A stretch of 64,000 bases of DNA, taken from NCBI GenBank assembly GCA_026210745.1, contig CP110631.1:1302001-1366000 (forward strand), given 5' to 3'. The notes beneath the pieces were generated by a model. It was not told where the DNA came from. It did no database searches and worked only from the letters and a program-made list of their open reading frames with translations. Position numbers and translations under genes: made by a program. This document shows positions 52,139 through 63,873 of the stretch, in pieces. How positions within the stretch are numbered: the first letter of the stretch is position 1; the number at the start of each line of letters is the position of its first letter. This stretch comes from Exobasidium rhododendri (lineage: Eukaryota; Basidiomycota; Exobasidiomycetes; Exobasidiales; Exobasidiaceae).

Positions 52139-54057
52139 CTATAGCTCTGACTTGGAACTTCCGTGATGAGCAGAAGAATTGAAAATGGTCACAAACCAGG
52201 ACAAACACTTCTCCCATCGACTTTCGCATGCGCTTCTTCCTCGATCTACCACCATCCGCATACTTTCCAGCAGCAAGTCCCCGAGGCTTCTCGAAGATGC
52301 CGCAATCTGATTCGGAGAGGTGCCTCTGCGATTTGAGGTTGTGACTCGGCTTGTAGTAGTAGTATTTGCAAAAGGGACATCTGTCACCTCTTTTGATGCA
52401 CTGTTCGAGAGAGAAGCAGCGTTCGTACTCAACGCCTTCTCATGAAGACTCCGGAAGGACTCGACTGCCCTGATCGATTCGGAGACACGATGAACCGTAT
52501 TGATGAACGCAACCAATTCGCTTCTTTGCAGAAGACGATCTTGCTTCAATTGGCTTCCTTCAAACAAGATCTTGAGAGCTGTTCCCATCCCATTCACTTG
52601 TAATTTGCCCCAAAGACGGCACTTATCACACCCGACGCAATCCATGATTCGACTGACGTTGCGAAATCGATCGCGAAATTCTCTTTGAAGGGTTTCACTT
52701 TCAGGATTGGTCTTGTCAAACATGCTTGCCTCATCAAAAGTAGGCGGCGAATCAAGCGATTGCTGTAGGAGCGTCCCGAGGGATGCATTGATGGAAGAAG
52801 GAGGTAGTCCAGGTGCAAGTCGGGCGAGTAGGCCATCCTTTTCATCCGTGCTCATTCGGCCGTCCTTTGAGGATTTCATCCCTAGTCTCTCTGCCAGCTT
52901 AGCCATAGCTCGAGTGAGAATAACGTGATTGAAGTAGACGTTCTGTAATCTCTCCGGATGCTGCGCTATTCTCTCCACAAAACACTCTAGATTGGGCTTC
53001 CATTCGCCCGTCTTGATGTCGAGATAGTCATGGCAGATGTGAATGGAGATGCTGGCGTGCAATCCGGAGATGATCTTGTAGAACACTCGCTTCTCCAAGC
53101 ACTGCTCTGATGAGGAGTCAATACTATCTATGGGTGTCGATTGTTTGTTCAAAAGCGAGGCGAACGCTCCGGCTGCTAATCTAGGCTTCTCTAGTGAATT
53201 GGCTTCCAACGCATTGCTAGGCATCCTTAAATTTCCCAGCGTTTGATCACGTTGAGGGTTTGATCTGGCTGTGCCAAAACAATTCTCTTCGTAAATTGAC
53301 CTCCAGACCTTGTGAGCACTGGGACCAGAGTAGCCAGTGTATCGCTCGGGGTTGTCGATGAGATCAACCCAAAGAGACTCCGGTGACCAATCTTCGTCTT
53401 CCCAGTGGCAAAAGTCCGTCTCTGCACACTGACACGTATCTGGTTCGAGTGGTGACGAGGCTTGAGGGTTTGTCGAGGACTCGTGGGAGTGTGGATTCGA
53501 CACAGCTTCTACCTTATCAGAAGGCATCACATCCGCTTCGTCTGTAGTCTTTAGCGATGACAAGCAGGCCTCTCTGTACTCTACGGGTATTTGGAACTAC
53601 ATGAAGCAATCAGGAGGCGGGTCAGTGAGCCATGTCCGGAAGCATAGGAGGGACTGCTTTCACCTACCTCATCAACCTTCGAAACTGTACAATCTCGGCT
53701 CATACACAGACTGTTCTCGTTCCAAAAGGGGCAGTCTTTGTACAGATCCACCTTGTAGTACCGAAAGTACTTTTCTTGAACAAGGGTGGACAAGGTCTGA
53801 AAGAAGTTGCTCGAGTTGATGTCTTTCTCTACCGTCTCATAATTACAGACCGCGTCGCTGATCTGGCCTGTAGGTTTGCAATTTGATAGTGAGGAATCAA
53901 CGTCGAATGATGTGGGTGAATGTTGCGAAACGACTTTACTGGCTGACCCCAGAAGCGGGTTGGGGAAAGGATTCTTCGAGGAGGCTCTCAGTGACGTAGC
54001 TGCTGTCGCTGCTCCACGCACAGTGAGCAACACTGTAATAAGTGCACCCCACTTCAT
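52139..54057 (-). CDS. ERO1: ER thiol oxidase ERO1
   Basis: Two exons (53668-54057 and 52139-53596) give 615 aa. MKWGALITVLLTVRGAATAA is a secretory signal peptide. CKPTGQISDAVCNYETVEKD is the typical N-terminal disulfide region; CPFWNENSLCMSRDCTV holds the shuttle cysteines. WVDLIDNPERYTGYSGP and VYFNHVILTRAMAKL bind FAD. The active-site CVGCDKCRLWGKLQVNGMGT has the catalytic CxxCxxC. ERO1 reoxidises protein disulfide isomerase using oxygen, in the ER lumen. The C terminus ends SSKSEL, which resembles an HDEL/KDEL retrieval signal. The intron lies between VSKVDE and FQIPVEYREACL. Confidence 0.95.
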
Positions 54058-54377
54058 CGTGATCCGGCCTGTGTCGAACGACTTGCCTGCAATCTGGCTG
54101 GCTCTAAATGTGCCGTCTCGGCGTTGAAGAGTGCTGAAGTGGTAAGAAGAGCGTTGGAATGCTGGTCGAGTCTGGGTTCCATTTTTAGAGTCGGCCCTAT
54201 CCTCCTCGACATTTACGTGGAGCCCCTTCTGCCCTAAAGTCCGGATATCTGGTGGTGAACACGTGTGTGTGTAATTTTTGTAGCCACCACTTGTGAAGCA
54301 CAACTTCCCGCCGCTGTGGACGCTGTCTTCACCCGTCAAGCACTCTTCTCCCGACACTGATTTCGGGAGCGGCCAAC
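54058..54377. promoter_or_regulatory. Divergent promoter of ERO1 and CWC24
   Basis: The 320-bp region separates two outward-facing starts. I looked for a stress element of the CAGCGTG type (unfolded-protein response) and see none that is exact; GAACACGTGTGT at about 54257-54268 contains a CACGTG E-box. Confidence 0.4.
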
Positions 54378-55451
54378 ATGTCGGGGAGTGGCGACATGAT
54401 TCCACTTTTCAAGAAGAAAGTGGACCGAAAGAGGGAAGTACGACCGAGAGACTCTGCCACAAGTTCAGCTTCGCACTTGACCTCGACCTTCGGTGATGCC
54501 TTGGCAGACGATGGAGATGCATCCACTGTGATTCTAAAGAGACGCAAGATTGGTACTGGTGGACTCAAGAACCCTCTTCTCCAGGCCACGGGAAACGGAT
54601 CTTTGACGATAAGAGCAAGAGAAGACGAGGAAGAGGAAGACCTGAAACTAGATCTCTACGGAGAGAGCAGCGTTAGTAGTGTCGTGCGATCCGATCCAGT
54701 GAATGGATTGAAAGGACTCGACAACCGAGGAGATGCTACACGGGAGACTGATTGGTACAACGAGGGCAAAGGAGGGGTAGCTAACACTGCCAAGGATGGC
54801 CCTAATAATGACGATGGAGTGTATCGAGGAACATCTTCTTACAATACCTTCATCACGAATCGCGACGACGGCGTGTCTGCAAAGCTCAAGGCAGCCACCA
54901 AAGGGCCCATCAGAGCAGGGAACAACGTGAGAACAATAACTGTCGTCGACTACCAACCAGATGTCTGTAAGGATTACAAAGAGACTGGCTACTGTGGATT
55001 TGGAGACACTTGCAAGTTCATGCATGATCGCTCTGACTACTTGGCAGGTTGGCAACTCGATTCTTTGCCTAATAGTAAGGCTCGCCGAGGAGGTGATGAA
55101 AGTGAAGATGAAGAGGAAGGAGAGGAGATTCCATTCGCTTGCTTGATCTGTAGGAAAGCGTTCACAGACCCCATCATCACAAAGTGTGGTCATTACTTTT
55201 GCTCGGCTTGTGCGATAAAACGATTTGGCAAGACGAGCAAATGTTTTGCTTGTGGGAAACAAACGCAGGGTATTTTCAACTCAGCCGGGAAAGTATTGGA
55301 GAGGATGGAGACGGCCAGAAAGGTGCGAGAAGAGGCAAAGGATCAAAGGCGATGGAACCGAGGAGAGACGGGACCAGATGAGGAACATCAGCAGGCCTCA
55401 GGTCAGCTCCTCGAGGGTGTCGAGATCGGAGGTGCTTTTGACGACGAGTAG
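54378..55451 (+). CDS. CWC24: Pre-mRNA splicing factor CWC24 (RNF113 family)
   Basis: A single exon encodes 357 aa. An N-terminal charged region leads to a CCCH zinc finger (CKDYKETGYCGFGDTCKFMH, residues about 196-215) and a C3HC4 RING finger (CLICRKAFTDPIITKCGHYF and CSACAIKRFGKTSKCFACG). The conserved linker VVDYQPDVCKDYK marks the Cwc24/RNF113 family. Cwc24 joins the spliceosome near the 5' splice site around the time of activation and must leave before the first step. Acidic tract EDEEEGEEIPF lies between the two fingers. Confidence 0.95.
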   Translation: MSGSGDMIPLFKKKVDRKREVRPRDSATSSASHLTSTFGDALADDGDASTVILKRRKIGTGGLKNPLLQATGNGSLTIRAREDEEEEDLKLDLYGESSVSSVVRSDPVNGLKGLDNRGDATRETDWYNEGKGGVANTAKDGPNNDDGVYRGTSSYNTFITNRDDGVSAKLKAATKGPIRAGNNVRTITVVDYQPDVCKDYKETGYCGFGDTCKFMHDRSDYLAGWQLDSLPNSKARRGGDESEDEEEGEEIPFACLICRKAFTDPIITKCGHYFCSACAIKRFGKTSKCFACGKQTQGIFNSAGKVLERMETARKVREEAKDQRRWNRGETGPDEEHQQASGQLLEGVEIGGAFDDE

Positions 55452-55533
55452 CAAATCAAGTGAATCTTCATTGCTGCAACGTATTTTACATGGACGTCAT
55501 GTTAGAGGCTCCTCTCTCTATCAAGCACCTTTC

Positions 55534-56233
55534 TCAGCTTGTGGCGTGAGTGCCTTTCTTTTTTAGACTTCTCTCTAATTGTAGGAAAGCCTTCATGGAC
55601 GGATTCAAATTGCCAATCACTGCGTCGACTTCGGCTTCGGCTTTCTCCGCAGCGGAACGTCGATCATCAACACTTTGCTCTTCAGGTCTTTGTCCCAGCA
55701 AGTCGACATTCCATTCCTCTTTGCGTAGAGGAGGCGAGATGGACAAGAGTCGGTTCCTGACCACTGACAAGTCTTGCTGGTAGTCTTGCAAGTCCTCCAA
55801 ATGCAAGTCGTATACGCATCTGGCGCAACCCGACATACAGCAGTCTTTAAGGGATCAGAGAGACCCAAGTCAGCGAGCTTTACCCCATCACTAGGACCTC
55901 GCACTTCTGCTTACCTTCTGGCCCAGGGGGAGAGGGCTTGTTTGGAATGGCGACTCCGCGTATCATATGAGGCTTGTCCACCCCTTTATTCATTGCGAGG
56001 TCCATGGCGGACATGGGAAGACCGTCACTGACTCTTTTTCTCTCTTCTTGCGCTGGATCGCTGATCAAGTCAACCTGATCCGGGTGCAACTCCTTGTTTG
56101 GTTCAGGTGGAACGGAAGCCATCGATGCGCTGACCGGGGTAGAAGCTATTGAAAGAAAGCTATCGGACTCGTTCTCGCTAGCACTTTGCTTTTCCATGGC
56201 TTCGACAATGTGTCGGGGCCAGCGTGTCGCCAT
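55534..56233 (-). CDS. Oxidoreductase-like domain protein (OXLD1/C-rich family)
   Basis: Two exons (55915-56233 and 55534-55844) give 209 aa. After a disordered leader, the motif PPGPEDCCMSGCARCVYDLH is the oxidoreductase-like domain (PF09791 type), with the four cysteines CC..GC..C. The rest is helical. The family includes the small mitochondrial protein OXLD1; its chemistry is unproven. The intron splits the motif just before DCC. The start at 56233 (MATRWPRHIV) is tentative: an AG acceptor (TTACAG) lies immediately upstream, so a 5'-UTR intron or a short first exon is possible. Only 111 bp separates it from the COQ8 stop, in tandem on the same strand. Confidence 0.75.
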
Positions 56234-56344
56234 GTTCTCCAGACCTGTAAGGGAAAAATCACGATGCGAATTCAAAGGAAGAAAATACAGTGAATCAGAT
56301 TGTGACACACACACACAGACACAACGGACGAAGAAAAAGTCTCT

Positions 56345-58504
56345 TCACGCACGTCTTCTTCTTTGCCTTTGCTGTAGATTTTCGAGCAGGGCTGCTGATC
56401 CACGAAAGGTATGGATCGATCTTCTCCCTGTTCCTACACTCCTGACGGTCGAGCTTTGATTGCCCAGTACGTACCCTTGCGTGACACCTTGTAACATGGT
56501 GCTGCAGCTGACGTTCGCCTTCAATCTTGCGCACAAGAGAAAGGCTCCACTAAGTTTCCTGTTCAGCGAATACGTCGGCTCTGGTGGAGGAGTGAGTCGA
56601 TGACGTAGCATCACCGGTATTTGCGCCTTCACTCGAGCTGTGATAGTCTGATCAGCAAACGGATAGGGATCGGGCGCATCAGGTCGGAATGGCTCTCCCA
56701 ATGCAATCATGGAATCGACGTGAGCATTCTGCATCTCTGCACTTTCCTCTCCCGTCAAGTAGCCAACTTTCTCACTCCACTCTACACACTCCTGTCGTTT
56801 TCCTCCAATGGCGGCTTGCAACATGCACAGCCAGTCGTCCATAAATTGCTTGCTGTACTCTCTCGTGGCTCCAAAGTCAATCAGCTCAATCTTTTCGGTC
56901 CTCTCGTTGTAGAGAAAGTTGGTCCAGTTTGGGTCAGTTTGCATCAGTCGGAATGTGAACAATTCTCGTAGCGACAATTCCAAGATAGATCGAGCGATGT
57001 GGTCTCTCTTTTCTTGAGAAAGCCGAGCAGCTTGCGTCAGAGGCCGTCCTTTCATCATCTGGCAAGTGAGGACCCGCTTGGAGCACAAAGCATCCACCAC
57101 TGTCGGTACAGCGAACCCACTTCCTTCCTTATTCAGGAGTGTGCCAAATCGCTTGCACATGATCATTTCCCTCTCATAGTCACATTCATCGTCTAGTTCC
57201 CTTTTCATCACTCGAATGGTATTATCGAGAAAGAGTCCCTTGGGAAGCAATGCAGACGCACTGACAAGCCATCGTAGATTCGATAGATCGCTTCCAATCG
57301 ACTCACGAACACCGGGAAATTGCACCTTGACAGCCACTTTTTGTCCCGCCAGGGAGGAGGGATGGTCTTCCGATAGAGTGGCCGCATGAACTTGACCAAT
57401 GGAAGCCGATGCAAAAGGCACATCGTTGAAGGAAGAAAACGACTTTCGCCAGTCAGGGCCCAAGTCTTCTCGCATGACCCTCTCCATCTGCCAGGCTGGC
57501 ATGTAATTGGCACTATTTTGAACTCGAAGCATTACCTGCTCAATCTGTTCGGGCAGTAGATTACTATCCTGAATGCTCATGAATTGCCCTAACTTCAACG
57601 CTGCTCCCCTCATTGTGCTCAATTTGTCCACCAGTCTTTTCACGTTGTCGTCGCTCATAAATTGTTTGCCGTCGACTCCTTGAGATGAGCCGCCACCTCC
57701 ACTGATGTATGAGCCTGCTGCACCCCAAGCCAGACCAGCACCTAGGCTTCCAAAGTGCAACAGCCGAGCTATCCGAGAGGAAGGTACTTTTGCCGATCGT
57801 AAAGGGGTCAGCGAATTTTCCGTTGTGGCATCATATTCGTCCTCCTGAGGTAAGGCATCGAAGGTTGAAGATGCAAGTGGCGACGCTTCAGGTGATGAAG
57901 GTTCAAAAGGCGGCGAAGGCTGGGATGAAGAAGACGGCCTGCTGACATCTAGTACGCTGTGGGGGATGCTTTGCTCTTCTGGTGACGGATCTGTATATGC
58001 TTGCTGATGCGAAGGTTCTTTCCTTTCTGGTGCAGGGAGTTCAGTTGCAAGATCGTGAGAAGAGTTATCTGCAGTGCCCTTTCTCAGCGATTCCCCCGTC
58101 TCTGCTACTTCTGAATCTTGAAAGTACCCCATAAGGCTATCGTCAAGCTTTCGTATCAGGTCGTCGTTGCTCTTCAGATCTCCCTTGACTCCACCCTCCG
58201 TCTGTGATCTTCCTAGATTGATCACTTTCATCTCGGTCATCGTTCCATCAGGTGCGAGAGGCGGAACACTTGTCACATTCCTATCCGCATGCTTCTGCTT
58301 TTGATGCAAAGCTAAACTCTGACTAGGCCATGGTGTAGAGGATGTCGCCGTCGCTGACTTGCCTACTGTGGCGCTCGGTTTGCTGCCACTACCACTCGCT
58401 TCTGCATTGCGCTCTATGCTCACTGCTGCTCTCCTAGCTATGTTCGCTGCCGAATTGAGGATAGTGGCAGTATCCAACAGCGCCCTTTGCAATCGAGAGC
58501 TCAT
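56345..58504 (-). CDS. COQ8: COQ8/ADCK atypical kinase for coenzyme Q biosynthesis
   Basis: A single exon from the Met at 58504 encodes 719 aa. The kinase-like domain has the family KxGQ motif in GAALKLGQFMSIQD, the Ala-rich loop FASASIGQVHAATL, the catalytic lysine in QKVAVKVQFPGV, DPNWTNFLYNERTEKIELID and DFGATREYSKQFMDDW. These replace canonical kinase motifs and allow ATPase activity supporting the CoQ synthesis complex at the mitochondrial inner membrane. A long Ser/Pro-rich N-terminal region of about 270 residues contains helix SSRLQRALLDTATILNSAAN. The frame extends upstream to 58744, but that extension is basic and non-conserved. The end is RRSIHTFRGSAALL. Confidence 0.93.
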   Translation of the reverse strand: MSSRLQRALLDTATILNSAANIARRAAVSIERNAEASGSGSKPSATVGKSATATSSTPWPSQSLALHQKQKHADRNVTSVPPLAPDGTMTEMKVINLGRSQTEGGVKGDLKSNDDLIRKLDDSLMGYFQDSEVAETGESLRKGTADNSSHDLATELPAPERKEPSHQQAYTDPSPEEQSIPHSVLDVSRPSSSSQPSPPFEPSSPEASPLASSTFDALPQEDEYDATTENSLTPLRSAKVPSSRIARLLHFGSLGAGLAWGAAGSYISGGGGSSQGVDGKQFMSDDNVKRLVDKLSTMRGAALKLGQFMSIQDSNLLPEQIEQVMLRVQNSANYMPAWQMERVMREDLGPDWRKSFSSFNDVPFASASIGQVHAATLSEDHPSSLAGQKVAVKVQFPGVRESIGSDLSNLRWLVSASALLPKGLFLDNTIRVMKRELDDECDYEREMIMCKRFGTLLNKEGSGFAVPTVVDALCSKRVLTCQMMKGRPLTQAARLSQEKRDHIARSILELSLRELFTFRLMQTDPNWTNFLYNERTEKIELIDFGATREYSKQFMDDWLCMLQAAIGGKRQECVEWSEKVGYLTGEESAEMQNAHVDSMIALGEPFRPDAPDPYPFADQTITARVKAQIPVMLRHRLTPPPEPTYSLNRKLSGAFLLCARLKANVSCSTMLQGVTQGYVLGNQSSTVRSVGTGRRSIHTFRGSAALLENLQQRQRRRRA

Positions 58505-58837
58505 GGAGGAGGGGGGACCACTCGCAAGACTGCAAGTTGAACCAAGTTTCGTACTCAAAGAACACTGCGTGCGTATATTACCGTGATTACGACCGGCTTT
58601 GATTCCTTTTTCTTTTCTTCGGGAGTGGACCTTCTTCCCTTTGAGGGGAGGTGGAGGACCCGTGATGAGACGCCATTTAGGTCTGGCGCGTCGCGAGATT
58701 TTTGTATACGTAATTTCGCGCTTTGAGAAGCACATCTGGTCCAACGCTCGTCAAGATCAGCGATTTTAAGACTGTTTAAGTCGCAATCACGACCACCGTC
58801 ACTTTCATTGCGCTGCTCGGCTACGGACATCCTATCG
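58505..58837. promoter_or_regulatory. Divergent promoter of COQ8 and MRC1
   Basis: The 333-bp region contains GGCGCGTCGCGAG (58685-58697), close to an MCB element (GCGCGT) but not exact. No TATA box is apparent. Confidence 0.35.
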
Positions 58838-61800
58838 ATGCAGGTGGAGAATGCTCAGGTCTCCTGTAGAGCTCCGCATTCATCATACAGCCGGAAGAAG
58901 ACGGCAGCCGGGAGGGAAGGAAACGAGAGTATCGACACGATTGCAACTTCCTCTTCACCTTCCCATCTTTCCTTTCCCTCTTCTCCATCCATGCTCGACA
59001 GGGACAATCTAGACAATTCGACGGCGATAGACCGGTCGTGCGATACAACCGTTTCCTCGGATGACGAGGCTCTGGATGCAAAGGTTGATGATCTGCCGCA
59101 AGTGGTAACCTCTGCGCGGAATAACTCCCTCTTCCTAGGCGAGAAGGAGGAGGGGGACCGTGACGACGACGACGACGACGAAGAAGAAGAAGAAGAAGAT
59201 CTACTACACAGAAAGCAGAATCCCACTTCAAGCACCAAGGAGAGCGACGCAGAATACCTCAGAAAATTTCGGCTGACCCGGATGACAAGAATAGCAAGTG
59301 CAATCGAGAATGCTAATCAGACGACAACACTTCCTTCCAGTGAATTGTCTGATCCCCCTACTTTATCCAATTCTTCCCTAGCGAAGAACACTATACGCAA
59401 GCTCGTTCAGAGCTCCGGATCTTCCGAGAGTGAAGATGTGTTGGGCAGAGCAAAAGTCTCGACGCTCATGCTCTCTCCCAGCATGCATCAGTCTGACCAG
59501 GAGACGACATCCGAACCGGCTTCTCCTAGTCCTCGTAAGAAGCGAGTGGTTGTGCTGCCCGATCTGTTAAAGGATTCTTCCCAAAGCGTCACAAGCAGTC
59601 CCTACGTCATAGAAGCCCACAGACAGGAAGAAGAGCGGATGCGAAAGCAATCGAGAGAAGCGAGGGTGAAAGAACTTGCAAAGAGGAAGCAAAAGTCAAA
59701 CAATCGCCAGAGTATTGAAGGTGGGGAAGATGTCGGTGGGGCGGTCTCTTCTGCGTCTGACATTCAGGAGGAAGAAGAAGTGGATGACGTCGACATCACA
59801 AGTGCCCTACAAAAGGCAAAGGACGCATCCTTCAGGCGCAGACAGGCTGAAGACCGACCAAAAGCAGAAAAGCCATTTAGAGGCAAGCCGGCTATGACTG
59901 CAAGCGGGAAGGGAGGAGTGTTGCAGATGATAGAAGACGACGACAGCGACGTCGAAATGCAAGCTACTACCTCGAGGAAGGTAATGCAGGCGAAAGTGAG
60001 TGTTGGGAGCAGTAGTCTGACCGAGTGCAATGACTGATCGGGATGATTCAATATCGCAGGCACTGAGCAAAAAGGACACAGAGGAAATGCACAAGACACA
60101 GGCTCGAATCGAGAGAGAGCTGAAAGCCGGTCAAGCGAATCCTCTGCGAGTTCGCGGTGAAAGAGCCACCTATCGTATGGACGATTTTCTGTCTAGCATT
60201 GTTGAGCAAGAAAGGTGAGTCTAAATAGTTTTGCCGAGTTGGTGATGCTGCTGCAGCTGCTGCAAAGGAGAGGCTGACATTTTTGATGAAATTTTCAAGC
60301 TCGGCTCAGCAATACAACATGACAAAGACGGTCAAGGAGGACGCGGCAGGCGGCAGCAGTTCTGACCCAATTGAATCTGCGTCAGAGGAGGAAGAGACGA
60401 GCTCGAGAAGCAAGAAAGCTCTAGTGTCGTTCATGCCAACAAAGAGTCCCTCTTATCGATTCACTCCCACGCTCAAGGACATGTCGCCGATCCTAACAGA
60501 CGATGTGGAAGATCTGCCTGACGTATCTGGTCTGCGTAAGAGCATAATAGAAGAGCGCTCGAAGAAGGATCGATTGGAAGCTCTGCGACGAAGGAAGGCG
60601 CAATATGTTGCTATGAAGACGACAAATCAGGCAGCAGAAGTAGAGTCAGACAACGATGAGGAGCAAGGGGAGGAGGAGGTTGTACTAGTCGAAGACAGTA
60701 GTAATCCAAAGCTTCGTCGAGCAAGAGACGGACGTCAAAGAGTGACGAATCGCTTTGGCTCTCCGGGAGAAGCGTCCGACACCAAGTACGACGACAAAGA
60801 TGATACGATCACTGATAGTCAAATTCAACGAGCTGGTAAGATCTTTCGAACGAGGATCTTGCAGCCAGACGCGACGGTCAATAATGCTGCTCCTGTTCCT
60901 CGTAAAGGGAGGGTCGTGAAGTCAAAGGAGCAGGAGATAAAGAAGGAAGAGCTCAACGACGCCATCTTGAAGAGAGCACGACTGCAAAACATCGAAATGA
61001 GGAGAAAGAGAGAAGCTGCCTTTGGCAGAAAGAAAGAAGTGCAAGAAAAAGGCAGAGACAGTGCAAGTGTGGAGGAGACAGTCGAGGAAATGCTTCGAAA
61101 ATTAAGGGAAGATCGAGCGGGTGGTCGAGCGGAAGACATCGATCACCAAGATGGCACTAGCGATGAGGAAGGCTCCGAATATAATCCCGATGAGGCGAGG
61201 CTTGGCGAGGTCGCCGTTGATCTCGGGAGTGGAGAGGAGAGTGGAGAGGAGGGTGGAGAGGACAGCGAGGACAGCGAGAAGGAGAATTCCGCACCCGTCA
61301 GTCAAGAGTCCGTACTTGCCAGGGTTCCTCGGCGATCCAGAATGACGGTGGATGATGGAGAGGAGGAAAGCGAGTACGAAGAGGAGACCACTACTGCACT
61401 CCCTCTGCTGCAGCGTCGTTCACCGCTCCAACCCATCTGTCTAGTCGACGACCACGAGGAAGTGGCAGAAGAGAACATCCTGGCAGACCCGGCGAGTTGC
61501 GTCTTGCCTTCCTCTTCCGTTGGCGCTGGCTTCTCTCAGTTTTTTCAGGAGACGCAGGTTCCCGCCTATCATCGCAAGCAGTCGTCACGAGGTTCCACTT
61601 CTTCTTCTTCTCCTCCTCGTCCTCTTCGCAATGTCAGCTCTACGCTTGGACAGTTCTTCGAAGAGACGCAGTCAGATCAGCCACTTCGAGGCGAGAGCTT
61701 CTCCATACTAGATCAGGGTGTCGTCGACTCGACTTCCAGTGGCTTCTCGCAGCTCTTTGGAGGTGAAAGTCAGGTGCCCACGCTACACGGTGGTCTGATG

Positions 61801-63873
61801 TTGCCGCCGAGTACGAGTGCGAAGGGCCTCTCGCTGCTGGATGGAACGGATCAAGACAACTTTGCTGCTTTACGTAGACTGCAAGAATCGGAAGGTCGAC
61901 TGGTAGAGTTTGAGAGTGATCAACTGCCGTCTCTGGAAGATGTCGGAGGGAGGTTGGATGAAGAGGATGTAGCAGCTCTCGAATTGGAGGCATTTCAGGC
62001 AGAAATGGAGGAAAGACAGAAGCGAGAACACAGGAAAAGAGAAGAAGCTAATATCACATACATCAACAGAGACGGTTTCTTCACGCAGACCAAGCCGGAT
62101 TATGAACGATTCAGCTTTAGTCAGAGTCAGAGTCAGAGCCAGAGTCAATCAGAGATGCAAAGGCAAAGTGAGGGTAAAGTGCTACGGTCGAGTATGAGCA
62201 GCAGCACCCATGTCGAGGATGATCGTAGCGCTGCTCCGAAGAAGAAGAGGAGGTTCCGAAGAGCCATCTCATCGGACGAAGAAGAAGAGGAGGGCGAGGG
62301 GGAGGGCGAGGAGGAAAGAGGACGAGTGCAGGCGCGCTCGAGTCCAGTGTATCAGCGATTGACGAACATCACCGCAGAGGAGGAGGAGGAGGACGGGGTA
62401 GAAGAAAGGATGGGAGCGCCACAGAACGCGTTTGACGTCCTGAAGCACGCAATGACAGCCGATCAGGTGAGCTCTCGAGCGGCGCCGTCAGTCAAGCGAG
62501 GAGTGAATCGATTCGTCCAAGGGGAAGCGGAAGAGTCCGACGACGAAGAAGAAGGGAACGACGGCAAAAAGAGCAAGTCAGGGAGGGGAGGGTTGCATGG
62601 CATCTTTAGCGATGATGAAGAAGGAGAGGACAGCGGAGAAGAGGAAGACGAGGAAGACGACGGCAAAGATTTGGAGGAGTTGGTCGACGAGAGCAAGGAT
62701 GATGCAGAAGCAGAGAAAGATCTGCTGGCTAGAGAGCGATATTTCAAAGACATCGAAGATGACGATCAAGCTGCCCTCGCCTTGCATGAAAAGGCGATCC
62801 GGGGTGGACTGAGGAGCAAGAGAAGAGCACTGAACATGGATGGCACACTGGAAGGCTTCTTGGATGATGACTACGAAGATGACTACTTGGAGAAAAAGGC
62901 AAAGAATCCGTACGGTACGATAGCCAAGAAGAGACGGCTGAAGGGAAAGGACGGACTGGATCTTCTGGAAGCAAATGAAGAAAGTCAAGCTTTTGTTCGC
63001 AGGTACAAAGAAGGTCTGGAGATGGACGTAGATCTGGACAAGTACAGCTTCCTGCTGCCTGCACAGATGGAGGAAGATGAGGCGCTCGAGGCTGGTCGTA
63101 GGAGTGGATCGGAGGATAGCGAAGAGGACGGGGGCACGGAACCCACAACGATCCTCTCACATCAGCAGTTGAAGCGAGAACTAGAAGAGCGTCGGAGGAG
63201 GAGGAAGAGGCAAGCGGTCGAATTGTCAGACGAAGAAGAGGGAGAGGAAGAGGCAAAGAGAGCAGAAGCAGAAAGGGAAGAAAGGCGAGAGAATGAGTTG
63301 ATGAAGCAGCTGAAGAAGCAGATCTACAACAACAGCAGCGACGAAGACGACGAGATGGAGGAGAAAGCTGCACGTCACCTCTTTCGAGACCGGCTGCAGG
63401 AGAGCAGGAAGAAGGCGAGAGCGTACAGTGTTAGGCTGGATCCGGCTGGTGACGACAATGACGACGCGGAGGAGGGAGAAGAAGAAGAAGAAGATGAAGA
63501 TGAAGCAGGCGGTGAAGAGCAAAGCTTCTTCTCTGTTCAGCTTCATCGAGCAGCGAATCTGCGAAAGCTAAACGAACAGGAACAGCAGAGACTTGCTCGA
63601 CTGCAGAGTGAGTACGTCAATGAACCAGAGTGGGGAACACACGATACGCTTCGAACGGTGTCTGCCAAGCGAAATGCCTCTTCGACGGGTGGTAGTGTGA
63701 CCAGCTTTGGAAAGAACCTTGCCAAAGGATCTGGAACAAAAACAGCGACGATTGGAACGACTAGAACGTCAAGCGACTCACTCAGGAAAAGAGCGCCGCC
63801 TTCGCGTATCTCGAGCAAGTTGAGCGATGTCATGAGTCGACACAGTCAATTTAGTGAATCATTCGACGATTGA
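58838..63873 (+). CDS. MRC1: Replication checkpoint mediator MRC1/claspin
   Basis: Three exons (58838-59995, 60060-60214, 60300-63873) give 1628 aa, a normal size. The conserved ALSKKDTEEMHKTQARIERE (exon 2) matches the start of the Mrc1 N-terminal region. The Mrc1-like domain is at about residues 1200-1320: EAEKDLLARERYFKDIEDDD, AALALHEKAIRGGLRSKRRA and LEGFLDDDYEDDYLEKKAKN. The protein is extremely acidic, with several Ser-Gln/Thr-Gln sites, including three GFSQFFQETQ-type repeats and an SQSQSQSQSQS run. Mrc1 travels with the fork and relays ATR/Rad3 signals to the effector kinase. The start was set at the first ATG after the divergent promoter; upstream codons are open without ATG. Confidence 0.9.

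Noticed and set aside
62578..63546. Antisense frames rich in Ser, Leu and Phe
   Set aside because: They are shadows of the acidic, repeat-rich MRC1 coding sequence.
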